Part shown: positions 17,264 through 26,238 of the stretch, piece after piece
Layout: the number at the start of each line of letters is the position of its first letter
Position numbering within the stretch: position 1 is the first letter of the stretch
DNA from: Oceanicola sp.
GTDB taxonomy: Bacteria > Pseudomonadota > Alphaproteobacteria > Rhodobacterales > Rhodobacteraceae
Direction: 5' to 3'
Assembly: GCA_022447275.1 (NCBI GenBank)
Contig: JAKVBK010000026.1
Span: 1-42,448 of the forward strand
Length of the DNA stretch: 42,448 bases
The notes under the pieces: model-generated
Database searches by the model: none
What the model was told of the DNA's origin: nothing
The model's input: the letters and a program-made list of their open reading frames with translations, nothing else
Position numbers and translations under genes: made by a program

Positions 17264-17293
17264 GTTCGGGGCGACACAAACGCCGCCCCGAAC
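17264..17293. repeat. Intercistronic hairpin between dctP and dctQ
   Basis: A perfect 10-bp inverted repeat (GTTCGGGGCG and CGCCCCGAAC with a 10-base loop) lies between the dctP stop and the dctQ ribosome site. There is no T run after it on the minus strand. Such hairpins typically protect the 3' end of the upstream mRNA or partly terminate, letting the binding protein be made in excess of the permease. Confidence 0.65.
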
Positions 17294-17299
17294 CAGGGA

Positions 17300-18286
17300 T
17301 CATTCTACGGAGAGCGCAAGATCCAGAAGGGCTTGGCCGCCGGGGGTATCCTCGACAAAGGCCTTGTAGGAGGTCTCCTGGGCAAGGGCGCGCCAAGCGT
17401 CAAACTCTTCCTGGCTCATCTGTGCGATTTCTACCCCATTGTCGGCAAAGACCTGCGCGGATGCCGCATCCTGCTTCTTGGCCTCCGCAAGATAGAACGC
17501 TTCTGCCTTTTCGGCCGCCGCCAAAAGGGCCGCCTGCTGCTCTTCTGTCAGGCCTTCAAAGGTGGATTTGTTCATCATCAGCGGCTGGTACATGAACCAA
17601 AGCGCGAAATCGCTGGCGGGTGTATAGCAGGCCACCTGCTCATAGATGCGATAGCTCACGAAGGACGATGAAGACGTATTGGCCGCGGTAAGAACCCCGG
17701 TCTGCATGGCGTTATAGATTTCTGAAGACGCCATCGAAGCGATCGATGCGCCGGCTCCCGCAAGCATCTGCTCGAACGCCTTGCCTGCCGCGCGGGTTTG
17801 CAGGCCCTGCACGTCTTCGGGCGCGGTAATGCACTTGTCTTTGCCGACAAACCCTCCGGCGAGGTAGCCATGCACCAACACCATCACATCGTCACCAGCC
17901 ATGATCTCTTCAATCTCACCCATGAACTCACTTTCGTTCAGGCGCGCGGCATGATCGTGATTTTTCACGAGGCCGGGCATCAGGGTGAGGTTATAGGCTG
18001 GCTGCTGCCCCCCTGCGTAGCTCAGCGGAAACACCGTCATGTCCAACTGGCCACGGCTGAGCGGCTTGTACTGCTCGCGCGGCTTGAACAGGGACTTTGA
18101 CGGGAAAATCTTAATCTCCAGATCGACGCCAGCCGCCGCGACATCATCGGCAACCATCTGCGCGACCTGATGGCGAACATCTGCGGTGGACCACTGATGC
18201 GACAGGCGTAGTTCAGTGGCACTTGCGGAAAACGTTCCGGCAAACATGGCTGCAGCGGCAACCGTAGCGGTGAATTTCAGTGTCAT
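17300..18286 (-). CDS. dctP: TRAP transporter substrate-binding protein (DctP)
   Basis: A 328-residue periplasmic binding protein with a signal peptide (about 1-23, ending FSASA) followed by ELRLSHQWSTADVRHQV. The conserved Arg that binds a carboxylate is probably that in LQTRAAGKAFEQMLAGAG. GGAGG lies six bases before the ATG at 18286; the 76-residue upstream extension of the frame crosses the promoter and is rejected. It is the first gene of dctPQM-matAB and diverges from a GntR regulator, with a palindromic operator in between. Dicarboxylate (malonate) specificity is inferred from the operon. Confidence 0.93.
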   Translation of the reverse strand: MTLKFTATVAAAAMFAGTFSASATELRLSHQWSTADVRHQVAQMVADDVAAAGVDLEIKIFPSKSLFKPREQYKPLSRGQLDMTVFPLSYAGGQQPAYNLTLMPGLVKNHDHAARLNESEFMGEIEEIMAGDDVMVLVHGYLAGGFVGKDKCITAPEDVQGLQTRAAGKAFEQMLAGAGASIASMASSEIYNAMQTGVLTAANTSSSSFVSYRIYEQVACYTPASDFALWFMYQPLMMNKSTFEGLTEEQQAALLAAAEKAEAFYLAEAKKQDAASAQVFADNGVEIAQMSQEEFDAWRALAQETSYKAFVEDTPGGQALLDLALSVE

Positions 18287-18341
18287 TTTTTCCTCCCTTA
18301 AATCCCGATTTCCCTTCGGGCTGCGAATTTGATTGCAACTT

Positions 18342-18371
18342 TTGCATACTAAGTCAACTTTTTGTATACAA
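18342..18371. promoter_or_regulatory. Paired GntR-type operator in the malonate promoter region
   Basis: A perfect 10-bp palindrome TTGTATACAA (18362-18371) lies between the divergent dctP and gntR genes. An imperfect copy TTGCATACTA lies at 18342-18351, exactly 20 bases away, two helical turns. GntR/FadR-type regulators bind such GTATAC-centred palindromes, and as I recall the rhizobial MatR site has a TTGTA/TACA core. Binding by the adjacent regulator is inferred. Confidence 0.7.
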
Positions 18372-18418
18372 GAATGTGATCCTTGCGCACGAAACTCCGA
18401 ACTGCTACCCTTCCAGCC

Positions 18419-19075
18419 ATGGAACAAAAGCGCTCCGACATCATTGCAAACCAGATCGAAGAGCTGATTTTCGAAGGTGCGTTTCGCGATGGTACGCGCC
18501 TTGACGAAGTGCAATTGTCCGAGCGTTTCTCAGTATCGCGCACGCCGGTCCGCGAAGCACTGCTGCGACTCGCCCAATCTGGCCTTGTCGAACATCTGCC
18601 ACGGCGCGGTGTCTTTGTGCGTCAGCCCGGTCCAATCGCCTTGATGGAAATGTTCGAAGTGATGGCCGAGTTGGAGGCAAGCGCGGCTGGGTTTGCAGCC
18701 TCCCGCATGTCCGATGCCGCCATCCAGGAACTGAAAGACGTCAACCTGCGCTGTACTGCAGCCGTCGAAGAGAACGACACGGACAAATATTACCGGGAAA
18801 ACGAGCAATTCCACGCGATCCTTTACCGCGAGGCCGGCAACAGTTTCCTGGAACAGGAATGCCTTCGCCTGCAACGCAGGTTGCAGCCCTTTCGCCGCAC
18901 ACAATTGCGCCTACGCGGGCGTCTCAAGCAATCCATGCGGGAGCATGAGCAGATCGTTTCCGCATTGGAGGCAGGCGATGCGCAGCAAGCTGCCACAGCA
19001 ATCCGCGCCCATGTCGCCGTGCAGGGCGAAAAGTTCCACCATCTGATGGCCAGTCTAAAGACTGCGGCCGAGTAA
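18419..19075 (+). CDS. matR: GntR-family (FCD) regulator of malonate use, MatR-like
   Basis: A 218-residue transcription factor. The N-terminal winged helix (about 5-65) contains DEVQLSERFSVSRTPVREALLRLAQSGLVEHLPRRGVFV, interrupted here only for quoting; the FCD ligand domain (about 75-205) has Asp/His residues (ENEQFHAILYREAGN) that usually coordinate a metal and carboxylate effector. It diverges from dctPQM-matAB and a paired palindrome lies between, so it probably represses that operon and its own gene until malonate or a related acid binds. A TTG at 18383 is an alternative start; neither has a strong ribosome site. MatR identity is inferred from context. Confidence 0.87.
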   Translation: MEQKRSDIIANQIEELIFEGAFRDGTRLDEVQLSERFSVSRTPVREALLRLAQSGLVEHLPRRGVFVRQPGPIALMEMFEVMAELEASAAGFAASRMSDAAIQELKDVNLRCTAAVEENDTDKYYRENEQFHAILYREAGNSFLEQECLRLQRRLQPFRRTQLRLRGRLKQSMREHEQIVSALEAGDAQQAATAIRAHVAVQGEKFHHLMASLKTAAE

Positions 19076-19269
19076 GCGCACGTCAGGCAGGCGGCCAATT
19101 CGCGAAACCATCAATGTGATTAGGCGAGCGGAACGGGATGCCGCTCAGCGTGTCAACAAGGCCCTGACAGGCCCCGGCTCCAAACCCAACTATTTGTCAG
19201 GCAGGCGGCAACCCGTTGGCAAAATCATCCCTATAGAGATGGGAAAGCCCATCCGCAGCAGCCTGCGCA

Positions 19270-20319
19270 TCAATAGGGCAAGGGATGCTCTCGGTGAATA
19301 GCGTCAAGGGCTTCCAACACCTCGGCCGACAAAACGAGATCAGCCCCCGCTAGGATATGATCCAGCTGCGCCATCGTGGTTGCCCCGAAGATGGCCGTGC
19401 CCATGAAAGGCCGCGTTCCGCACCAGGCAAGTGCCATATGGGTGGGATCAACGCCATGCTCCTGCGCGACCTTGAGATAGGCCGCAACCGCCGGCTGCGC
19501 GCGTTCTGTCCAGCGGCCACCAAGGCTTTCATTGAGGGTCCGGCGCGAGCCTTCGGGCATGGCGCCATCCCGGTATTTGCCGGTCAGCAAACCTGCCGCC
19601 AGAGGTGAGAACGCAAGCAGCCCCACCTTCTCATGCAGGCACAGCTCAGCGAGGTCCGTGTCAAACAGGCGACACATCAGGGAGTATTCATTTTGGATCG
19701 CAACCGGCTCGGGTGCGCCAATCTCACGGGCCAGGCGCAGCCATTCTGACATACCCCAGGCGCTTTCATTGGACAGACCGAAGTGCCGGATTTTGCCCGC
19801 CGCCCGCGCAGATTTCAAAAACTCGAGACAGGCCACCATGTTGGCCTCAACCTCTGCCCGGTCCACGCCCGACGGGTCAAAGCTCCAATTCTGGCGGAAG
19901 TGATAAGAGCCGCGGTTGGGCCAGTGGAACTGGTACAGATCAATCGTGTCGACCTGAAGCCGTTTGAGCGATCCGGTCAGGCCATCTTCCAATGTGTCGG
20001 GATGGATCCCACGCCCCTCCCGGACAAAGCCCCCATTCTGACCGCTCATCTTTGTGGCGATCACGTAGCCATCGCGGTTTCCCCCCCGCGCAATCCAATT
20101 TCCGATTATTTCTTCGGTGCGGCCCACAGTCTCGGCGCTGATCGGGTTCACAGGATACATCTCTGCGGTGTCCAGAACGGTGATGCCTGCGTCCAGTGCC
20201 CGGTCCAGCTGTGAATGGCCATCCGCCTCGGACGTCTGGGTACCGAAGGTCATGGTGCCAAGGCATAGGGGCGTGACCATGAGATCGGATGCACCGAGGG
20301 GGCTGGTCGTCATGGGCAT
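19270..20319 (-). CDS. NADP(H)-dependent aldo/keto reductase (Tas-like)
   Basis: A 349-residue soluble TIM-barrel oxidoreductase. The catalytic tetrad is visible: Asp50 and Tyr55 in LDTAEMYPV, Lys90 in VIATKMSG and His132 in YQFHWPNRG. The insertion SYHFRQNWSFDPSG after the His and overall length resemble E. coli Tas. The C-terminal GTAIFGATTMAQLDHIL stretch is the cofactor-binding region. Start at 20319 has AAAGGA eight bases upstream; Met3 is a near alternative. It stands alone and is divergent from the ImuA-like gene. The physiological substrate is unknown. Confidence 0.9.
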   Translation of the reverse strand: MPMTTSPLGASDLMVTPLCLGTMTFGTQTSEADGHSQLDRALDAGITVLDTAEMYPVNPISAETVGRTEEIIGNWIARGGNRDGYVIATKMSGQNGGFVREGRGIHPDTLEDGLTGSLKRLQVDTIDLYQFHWPNRGSYHFRQNWSFDPSGVDRAEVEANMVACLEFLKSARAAGKIRHFGLSNESAWGMSEWLRLAREIGAPEPVAIQNEYSLMCRLFDTDLAELCLHEKVGLLAFSPLAAGLLTGKYRDGAMPEGSRRTLNESLGGRWTERAQPAVAAYLKVAQEHGVDPTHMALAWCGTRPFMGTAIFGATTMAQLDHILAGADLVLSAEVLEALDAIHREHPLPY

Positions 20320-20446
20320 GGGCGGGATCCTTTCATTGGCCGTACAAGGGCGTGTCGGATGCAGACGGCATCCTTGCGCAGCGGCACACTAGCTTGCCAA
20401 ACGCCGAGAACAAGGCATGGGCCAAATTTCGAGCCCGCACACTTGA

Positions 20447-20461
20447 GAACAAAACAGGAAC
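20447..20461. promoter_or_regulatory. LexA (SOS) box, GAAC-N7-GAAC
   Basis: GAAC, seven bases, GAAC lies 16 bases before the start of the ImuA-like gene. This is the reverse complement of GTTC-N7-GTTC, the LexA recognition direct repeat established for alphaproteobacteria such as Rhodobacter. The position fits repressor overlap with a promoter. Binding is inferred from the match. Confidence 0.65.
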
Positions 20462-20477
20462 AATATAGTGTGTCGAC

Positions 20478-21179
20478 ATGGAGCATCCCCTTCTGACCCG
20501 CCATCAGCGCCCCGCACGGCCGCAGCTCGAAGTGCTTGCAGGCCAGATGACACTGGCCCGTGGCCGCGTGCATGAATTGTGCGGCACCGCCCGCCAAACC
20601 CTGGCGACACAAGTGGCCGCCTGCACTCAGGGGCCTGTGATCTGGATTGCCCCCGGCTGGGAGACGGACCGGCTGCACGGCGCAGGCATGTGCCAGCACA
20701 TCGATCCGGGCCGGTTGATCCTGTGCCAACCAGATCGGGCAGAAGACCTGCTGTGGTGCATGGAGGAAGCTCTGCGCGCCGGCGCTGTCATGTTGGTTGT
20801 CTGCACGCTTCCTGCCCTGCCCGGCCTCACTGCGATCCGCCGCCTGCACCTGGCCGCAGAAACAGGTGGGAAAGAGGGCAAAACTCTGCCCCTCGGCCTC
20901 ATACTCACCCCCGACAGTGGCGGCGCGCCGGGCGTTGAAAGCCGCTGGCAACTGGACGCCCGGCACGGCCCTGACCAGCCCGACGGGGATGTGCGGCAGG
21001 TAGAGGGAGGCAGCAACTGGCACCTCGCACGCCTGCGGGCGCGCACGGCGCCCCCAGCCCATTGGGATCTCACCGAAAGCCAGGATGCGGATGGTCGAAT
21101 CCGGCTGGTGCCCAGCATGCAGCCCCAAACACGGGCTCCAAAACGGGCCACACCACCGGCCCATATGCAGCCCCTCTAG
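20478..21179 (+). CDS. ImuA-like (RecA-fold) DNA-damage protein, orphan
   Basis: A 233-residue protein resembling the ImuA family (COG4544) of degenerate RecA-like proteins that assist translesion synthesis by ImuB and DnaE2. Visible matches are LARGRVHELCGTARQTLA at the P-loop position (no intact GxxxxGK[ST]), VIWIAPGW, a GRLILCQPDRAEDLLWCMEEALR stretch and RLHLAAETGG...LGLILTPDSGG. A LexA box sits 16 bases upstream, which supports SOS control. The usual partners imuB and dnaE2 do not follow; metG does, after 192 bases. A long frame also exists on the opposite strand, but it lacks any family resemblance. Assignment is by pattern and moderately sure. Confidence 0.75.
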   Translation: MEHPLLTRHQRPARPQLEVLAGQMTLARGRVHELCGTARQTLATQVAACTQGPVIWIAPGWETDRLHGAGMCQHIDPGRLILCQPDRAEDLLWCMEEALRAGAVMLVVCTLPALPGLTAIRRLHLAAETGGKEGKTLPLGLILTPDSGGAPGVESRWQLDARHGPDQPDGDVRQVEGGSNWHLARLRARTAPPAHWDLTESQDADGRIRLVPSMQPQTRAPKRATPPAHMQPL

Positions 21180-21371
21180 CAGCAAGCGCGCACCGAGGAT
21201 GTCACACCAACATCCACCGCCGCGCCCCCACATCCGCACACCACATGCCTGCCACATAGGCGCTTCGCACTGCATCCAGTCCAGAACAAGACGCATCGCG
21301 CATGCAACAGCGTCTGGTACTGCCCCGGCTTCATTGCTATGAGCGGCCCACAGCACATCCGGAGACAGCAC

Positions 21372-23096
21372 ATGTCGGGCGACAAACCGCGCATTCTGAT
21401 CACATCAGCCATTCCGTATATCAACGGGATCAAACACTTGGGCAATCTGGTGGGATCACAGCTGCCTGCAGACCTCTATGCGCGTTACATGCGTGGCCGC
21501 GGCCATGAAGTTCTGTTTCTGTGCGCAACGGACGAGCACGGCACACCGGCGGAACTGGCCGCCGCCAAAGCGGGCAAGCCCGTTGCCGAATACTGCGCGG
21601 AGATGTGGGCCGTTCAGGATGAGCTGGGCCGGGGCTTCGGCCTGTCCTTCGATCACTTCGGGCGCTCCTCCAGCAGCCAGAACAAAGCCCTCACCCAACA
21701 TTTCGCAGACCGTCTCGACCAGGCGGGCCTGATCCGCGAAGTGTCCCAGACCCAGATGTATTCGAAGGCGGACGGGCGCTTCCTACCCGATCGCTATATC
21801 GAGGGCACTTGCCCCAATTGCGGCTTTGAAGACGCCCGCGGCGACCAATGCGACAACTGCACCAAACAGCTTGACCCTGTCGACCTGATCAACCCACGCT
21901 CGACCATCTCCGGTTCGACCGATCTGGAAATGCGCGAAACCAAGCACCTCTTCCTGCGCCAGTCCGCCATGAAAGACCAACTGGATGCCTGGATCGACAG
22001 CAAGACGGACTGGCCCGTGCTGACCACGTCCATCGCCAAGAAATGGTTGCATGACGGCGACGGCCTGCAGGATCGCGGGATCACCCGCGATCTCGATTGG
22101 GGTGTGCCTGTTGCGAAAGGTGGCGCGCCCTGGCCAGGCATGGAAGGCAAGGTCTTCTACGTCTGGTTTGATGCACCGATCGAGTATATCGCCTGTGCTC
22201 AGGAATGGGTGGACGCTGGCAAGGGGGCCGACTGGGCACGCTGGTGGCGCACGGACAAAGGTGCGCAGGATGTGCGCTACGTGCAATTCATGGGCAAGGA
22301 CAACGTGCCGTTCCACACGCTCAGCTTCCCCTCCACCATCCTCGGCTCGGGCGAGCCTTGGAAACTGGTCGATTACATCAAGTCCTTCAACTACCTGAAC
22401 TATGATGGCGGACAGTTCTCCACGTCGCGCGGGCGCGGCGTGTTCATGGATCAGGCGCTTGAAATTCTACCCGCCGACTATTGGCGCTGGTGGCTTCTGT
22501 CGAACGCTCCAGAAAGCTCTGACGCCGAGTTTACCTGGGAGCAATTCCAGGCTGGCGTGAACAAGGACCTCGCCGATGTTCTTGGCAATTTCGTCAGCCG
22601 CATTACCAAGTTCTGTCGCTCCAAGTTTGGTGAGGCGGTTCCGGAAGGTGGCGCACTGACAGAGGCCGGCGCCGCGTTGATCGCCGAATTGGAAACACGC
22701 GTGCGGGCCTATGAAAGCCATATGGATGCGATGGATGTGCGCAAATCCGCGGCCGAACTGCGCGCGATCTGGGTTGCGGGCAACGAATTCCTGCAATCAG
22801 CCGCGCCGTGGTCCAGCTTCAAGACGGATCCCGAAACCGCCGCCGCCGATACCCGTCTGGCGCTGAACCTGATCCCGTTCTATGCGGTTTTGTCGGCCCC
22901 GTTCATCCCGAACACCTCCCAGCGCATGCTGGAGGCCATGGGGGCCGAAAATACCGTTTGGCCCGATGGTGTATCTGAGGCACTGCATGCCCTGCCTGCG
23001 GGACACGCTTTCACCGTGCCAGAGGTGCTTTTCGCCAAGATCACGGATGACGAGCGTGATGCCTGGGCCGAACGCTTTGCCGGAGTGCGGGACTGA
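21372..23096 (+). CDS. metG: Methionyl-tRNA synthetase
   Basis: A 574-residue class I aminoacyl-tRNA synthetase charging tRNA-Met. The HIGH-type motif is HLGN at 22-25 after [12 protein letters not shown]. The zinc knuckle has two CxxC pairs (Cys147, Cys150, Cys160, Cys163). The KMSKS-type loop reads [11 protein letters not shown] (348-352 QFSTS), a divergent form that lacks the usual first Lys. The anticodon-binding helical domain fills about 400-560. There is no C-terminal tRNA-binding (Arc1p-like) extension, so this is the shorter bacterial form. GGAG lies seven bases upstream of the ATG. It is followed by an ABC transporter operon. Confidence 0.97.
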   Translation: MSGDKPRILITSAIPYINGIKHLGNLVGSQLPADLYARYMRGRGHEVLFLCATDEHGTPAELAAAKAGKPVAEYCAEMWAVQDELGRGFGLSFDHFGRSSSSQNKALTQHFADRLDQAGLIREVSQTQMYSKADGRFLPDRYIEGTCPNCGFEDARGDQCDNCTKQLDPVDLINPRSTISGSTDLEMRETKHLFLRQSAMKDQLDAWIDSKTDWPVLTTSIAKKWLHDGDGLQDRGITRDLDWGVPVAKGGAPWPGMEGKVFYVWFDAPIEYIACAQEWVDAGKGADWARWWRTDKGAQDVRYVQFMGKDNVPFHTLSFPSTILGSGEPWKLVDYIKSFNYLNYDGGQFSTSRGRGVFMDQALEILPADYWRWWLLSNAPESSDAEFTWEQFQAGVNKDLADVLGNFVSRITKFCRSKFGEAVPEGGALTEAGAALIAELETRVRAYESHMDAMDVRKSAAELRAIWVAGNEFLQSAAPWSSFKTDPETAAADTRLALNLIPFYAVLSAPFIPNTSQRMLEAMGAENTVWPDGVSEALHALPAGHAFTVPEVLFAKITDDERDAWAERFAGVRD

Positions 23097-23155
23097 CGCA
23101 CTTTCCGCGACAGTGAACAGGGCTAGGCTCTGACACAGACCCTGCGGGAGGGGCC

Positions 23156-23839
23156 ATGATTGACGCACGCGACATCACGAAAACCTATCCCGGCACCCCG
23201 CGCGCGGTGCCGGTGCTTCAGGGGCTGTCTCTTGCGGTGTCTGGCGGGGAAACTGTTGCCCTGACCGGGGAAAGCGGATCCGGAAAATCGACATTGCTGC
23301 ACATTCTGGGCGGGCTTGAAGCGGCCGACACGGGCATCGTGACCATCGCGGGCCAGGACGTCGGAGCCTTGGATGAAGCGGGCCGCGCCGCGCTGCGCCG
23401 GGATAGCATCGGCCTCGTGTTCCAGCAGTTTAACCTGATCCCGTCGCTTGATGTCGGGGCCAATCTGGCCTTCCAGGCCCGCCTGAATGGCCGCTACGAT
23501 GCGGGCTGGGCGGGCACCCTGGCCGAACGGCTTGGACTGTCGGATCTCTTGTCGCGCTACCCAGAGGAGCTGTCGGGGGGACAACAACAGCGGGTGGCAA
23601 TCGGACGCGCGCTTGCCTCGCGCCCCCCCGTTTTGATGGCCGATGAACCCACGGGCAACCTGGATGAAGACAGCGCGGCACGGGTGCTGGATTTGATGTT
23701 GTCCCTTGTCCGGGAAACCGGAACGACATTGCTGATCGTCACCCACTCCGCCGCCGTTGCCGCCCAGATGGACAGGCGCGTGCACCTGTCTCGGGGCCGG
23801 TTGAGCGCCCCCTCCGATGCAGTCGGAGCTGCCTCATGA
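23156..23839 (+). CDS. ABC transporter ATP-binding protein (LolD/MacB-like)
   Basis: A 227-residue ATPase of the MacB/LolD/FtsE subgroup. Walker A is GESGSGKST (38-46), the Q-loop is in LVFQQFNLIPSLDV, the signature LSGGQ is at 139-143, and Walker B VLMADEPTGNLDE follows. The H-loop is VTHSAAVAA. GGAGGGG precedes the ATG. Its stop overlaps the start of the FtsX-like permease by four bases (ATGA). The system probably drives extrusion of a substrate from the inner membrane rather than import. With the next two genes it forms an operon resembling Agrobacterium attEFGH-type loci. Confidence 0.93.
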   Translation: MIDARDITKTYPGTPRAVPVLQGLSLAVSGGETVALTGESGSGKSTLLHILGGLEAADTGIVTIAGQDVGALDEAGRAALRRDSIGLVFQQFNLIPSLDVGANLAFQARLNGRYDAGWAGTLAERLGLSDLLSRYPEELSGGQQQRVAIGRALASRPPVLMADEPTGNLDEDSAARVLDLMLSLVRETGTTLLIVTHSAAVAAQMDRRVHLSRGRLSAPSDAVGAAS

Positions 23840-26238
23840 TTTTGCTCACCCTGCGCGCGCTGACCTCCTACTGGCGGCGTCATCGCGGGCAGTTGCTGGC
23901 CCTTCTGGCGGGCCTCACCCTGGCAACCGCGCTCTGGTCAGCCGTTCAGGCCATCAATGGCCAGGCCCGCTCTGACTACGTCCGCGCCGCGCAACAACTC
24001 GGCGGCACCGAGCAAACCTTCCTCGCCCGCGCAGATGGCGGCGCCATTCCGATGGACAGCTTTGCCCAGCTTAGACGGGCCGGTTGGCGGGTCAGCCCGG
24101 TGATGGAGGCGCGCGTCGTCGTTGGAAATTTGCGGTTGCGCGTGACCGGCCTCGATCCCTTTACCGCAGCACCGGGGACCCTGCCCCCGGCCATGGCGCA
24201 GCAGCTTGCCAGTGATCCAGCCAGCGTCATGACAGCCCCCGGACGCGGCTTTGCGGCGCCTGAGCTTGTCGCCCAACTGCCCGCTGAGAGCCTGCTGCCC
24301 CCCCTCGATCCAACCCCCGGGCTACCGCCGCGCGAGATCGTAACGGACATCTCCACGGTTGCGGCCCTGCCCGATGCAGAGCTGGTTCGCCTTTCCCTGC
24401 ATCCCCAACAGCCCCGGTTCCAGACGCCGCTGGAACAGATTGCTCCGGACCTCGTCCTGCAAGCGGGGACAGGGCGCGTGGACGCCACCCGCCTGACCGA
24501 CAGTTTCCACCTCAACCTCACGGCTTTTGGCTTGCTGAGTTTCGCCGTTGGCCTGTTCATCGTCCATGCGGGTATCGGCCTTGCCTTCGAGCAGCGCCGC
24601 GCAACGGTTCGGACCTTGCGCGCCCTTGGTGTGCCCTTGCGCACGGTCATGATTGCCCTGTTGGTTGAACTGCTATGCCTTGCTCTGATCGCCGGCGGCG
24701 CAGGGGTACTTTTGGGATATCTTCTGGCCGCCGCCCTTCTGCCCGATGTGGCGGCCACGCTGCGCGGGCTCTACGGTGCGGCTGTGGGGGACGGGCTTCT
24801 GTTTCGTCCGGTTTGGGCGCTTTCGGGCATGGCCATGGCTGTGCTGGGAACAGGCACGGCCGCAGCCACGGGGCTATGGGCTTTGGCCCGCATGCCGCTG
24901 TTGGCTTCCGCGCGGCCCCGGGCCTGGTCACGCGTGTCAGAGCGGGCCTTGTGGATGCAAGCCGCATTCGGGCTTGTCCTGTTGGGGCTGGGCGTCGTCG
25001 CCGCATGGGCCCTCGACGGGCTGGTCGCGGGCTTCACCCTGCTCGGCGGTTTGCTTTTGGGGGCGGCCCTGATGCTGCCCCTCTCGCTTGCACTGGTACT
25101 TCGCTTGGGCCGCAGTCAGGCGCGCTCGGTTCTTGGCGCATGGTTTTGGGCGGACGCGCAGCAACAGCTTCGGGGCCTGTCCATGGCGCTGATGGCGCTC
25201 ATGCTGGCGCTCGCCACCAATATAGGGGTGGGCACGATGGTCAGCAGCTTTCGCCTCACCTTCACGGGCTGGCTCGACCAGCGGCTGGCAGCGGATCTCT
25301 ATATTTCCGCCCGCAGTGAGGAACAGGGCGCGGCCATTACCGACTGGGCGCAAGCGTCTCGATTGCGACTGCTGCCGCTTGTCTCAGCGGAGCAAACCCT
25401 GTCCGGTCGCCCGGGCGACATCTTTGGCGTCAAGGATGATCCCCTATACCGGGACAGTTGGCCCCTTATCGCGGCCATAGCGGAACCCTGGGATGCGCTC
25501 CACGACGCAGGCGCCGTGCTGATCAACGAGCAACTGGCGCGCTCTGCAGCGCTTTGGCCCGGCCAGGAGATCACCCTGGCCCCCGGCTGGCGTGTTCCCA
25601 TCGCAGGTGTCTATTCGGATTACGGCAACCCTAAGGCTCAGGCCATCGTTGCACTGCCTGAGTTGGAAAGCCGTTTCTCCGGTCTGCCGCGACTGCGTTT
25701 TGGTCTGATCGCACCGGACACAGAAAGCGCCCGCACCCAGTTGCAAGACCTTGGCCTGAGCCAAGGCCAAATCACAGATCAGGCCGGCATAAAGGCCTTT
25801 TCACTGGCGATTTTCGAACAGACCTTCGCGGTAACGGCAGCGCTCAATGTGCTCACCCTTGCGGTGGCAGGCTTTGCCATATTCACCTCACTGACAACAC
25901 TGGCCGCCTTGCGCCTGCCCCAACTTGCCCCTGTCTGGGCTCTGGGCAAGCCCAGGGCCGCCCTGGCCCGGCTCGAACTTTTGCGCGCCGTGTTGTTGGC
26001 CGGGCTGACCTATGTGCTGGCCCTGCCCGTTGGGCTTGCTCTGGCCTGGAGCCTGCTGGCCGTTGTCAATGTCGAAGCCTTTGGCTGGCGCTTGCCAATG
26101 TTCCTGTTTCCGAGCCAATGGGTTTGGCTCGGGTTGGCTGCGTTGCTGGCCGCGTTGCTGGCAGCCGCCTTGCCCGCCAGACGCCTTGCCCGCCGCAGCC
26201 CGGCTGACTTTTTGAGGGTGTTTGCCAATGAACGCTAA
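23836..26238 (+). CDS. FtsX-like ABC transporter permease
   Basis: An 800-residue inner-membrane permease. There is one N-terminal membrane helix (about 18-40), a periplasmic domain to about 230, a first FtsX-type bundle (about 230-350), a middle pair of helices (about 370-420), a second periplasmic domain (about 470-660) and a C-terminal FtsX bundle (about 660-785, including NVLTLAVAGFAIFTSLTTLAALRLPQL with quotation split by residues). This is the double-FtsX architecture used for lipids, lipoproteins or large amphiphiles. The start overlaps the ATPase stop by four bases, and its end overlaps the lipocalin-like gene by 11. The cargo is unknown. Confidence 0.9.
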   Translation: MILLTLRALTSYWRRHRGQLLALLAGLTLATALWSAVQAINGQARSDYVRAAQQLGGTEQTFLARADGGAIPMDSFAQLRRAGWRVSPVMEARVVVGNLRLRVTGLDPFTAAPGTLPPAMAQQLASDPASVMTAPGRGFAAPELVAQLPAESLLPPLDPTPGLPPREIVTDISTVAALPDAELVRLSLHPQQPRFQTPLEQIAPDLVLQAGTGRVDATRLTDSFHLNLTAFGLLSFAVGLFIVHAGIGLAFEQRRATVRTLRALGVPLRTVMIALLVELLCLALIAGGAGVLLGYLLAAALLPDVAATLRGLYGAAVGDGLLFRPVWALSGMAMAVLGTGTAAATGLWALARMPLLASARPRAWSRVSERALWMQAAFGLVLLGLGVVAAWALDGLVAGFTLLGGLLLGAALMLPLSLALVLRLGRSQARSVLGAWFWADAQQQLRGLSMALMALMLALATNIGVGTMVSSFRLTFTGWLDQRLAADLYISARSEEQGAAITDWAQASRLRLLPLVSAEQTLSGRPGDIFGVKDDPLYRDSWPLIAAIAEPWDALHDAGAVLINEQLARSAALWPGQEITLAPGWRVPIAGVYSDYGNPKAQAIVALPELESRFSGLPRLRFGLIAPDTESARTQLQDLGLSQGQITDQAGIKAFSLAIFEQTFAVTAALNVLTLAVAGFAIFTSLTTLAALRLPQLAPVWALGKPRAALARLELLRAVLLAGLTYVLALPVGLALAWSLLAVVNVEAFGWRLPMFLFPSQWVWLGLAALLAALLAAALPARRLARRSPADFLRVFANER

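Noticed and set aside
19082-19209. A 14-base direct repeat GTCAGGCAGGCGGC (19082-19095 and 19196-19209) after the GntR gene
   Set aside because: Only two copies, not palindromic and with no mobile-element features, so probably chance or a minor duplication.
20310-21371. A 353-codon minus-strand open frame opposite the ImuA-like gene
   Set aside because: Its translation is rich in Cys, His and Trp with no family pattern, while the plus strand matches ImuA and has a LexA box and a following metG.
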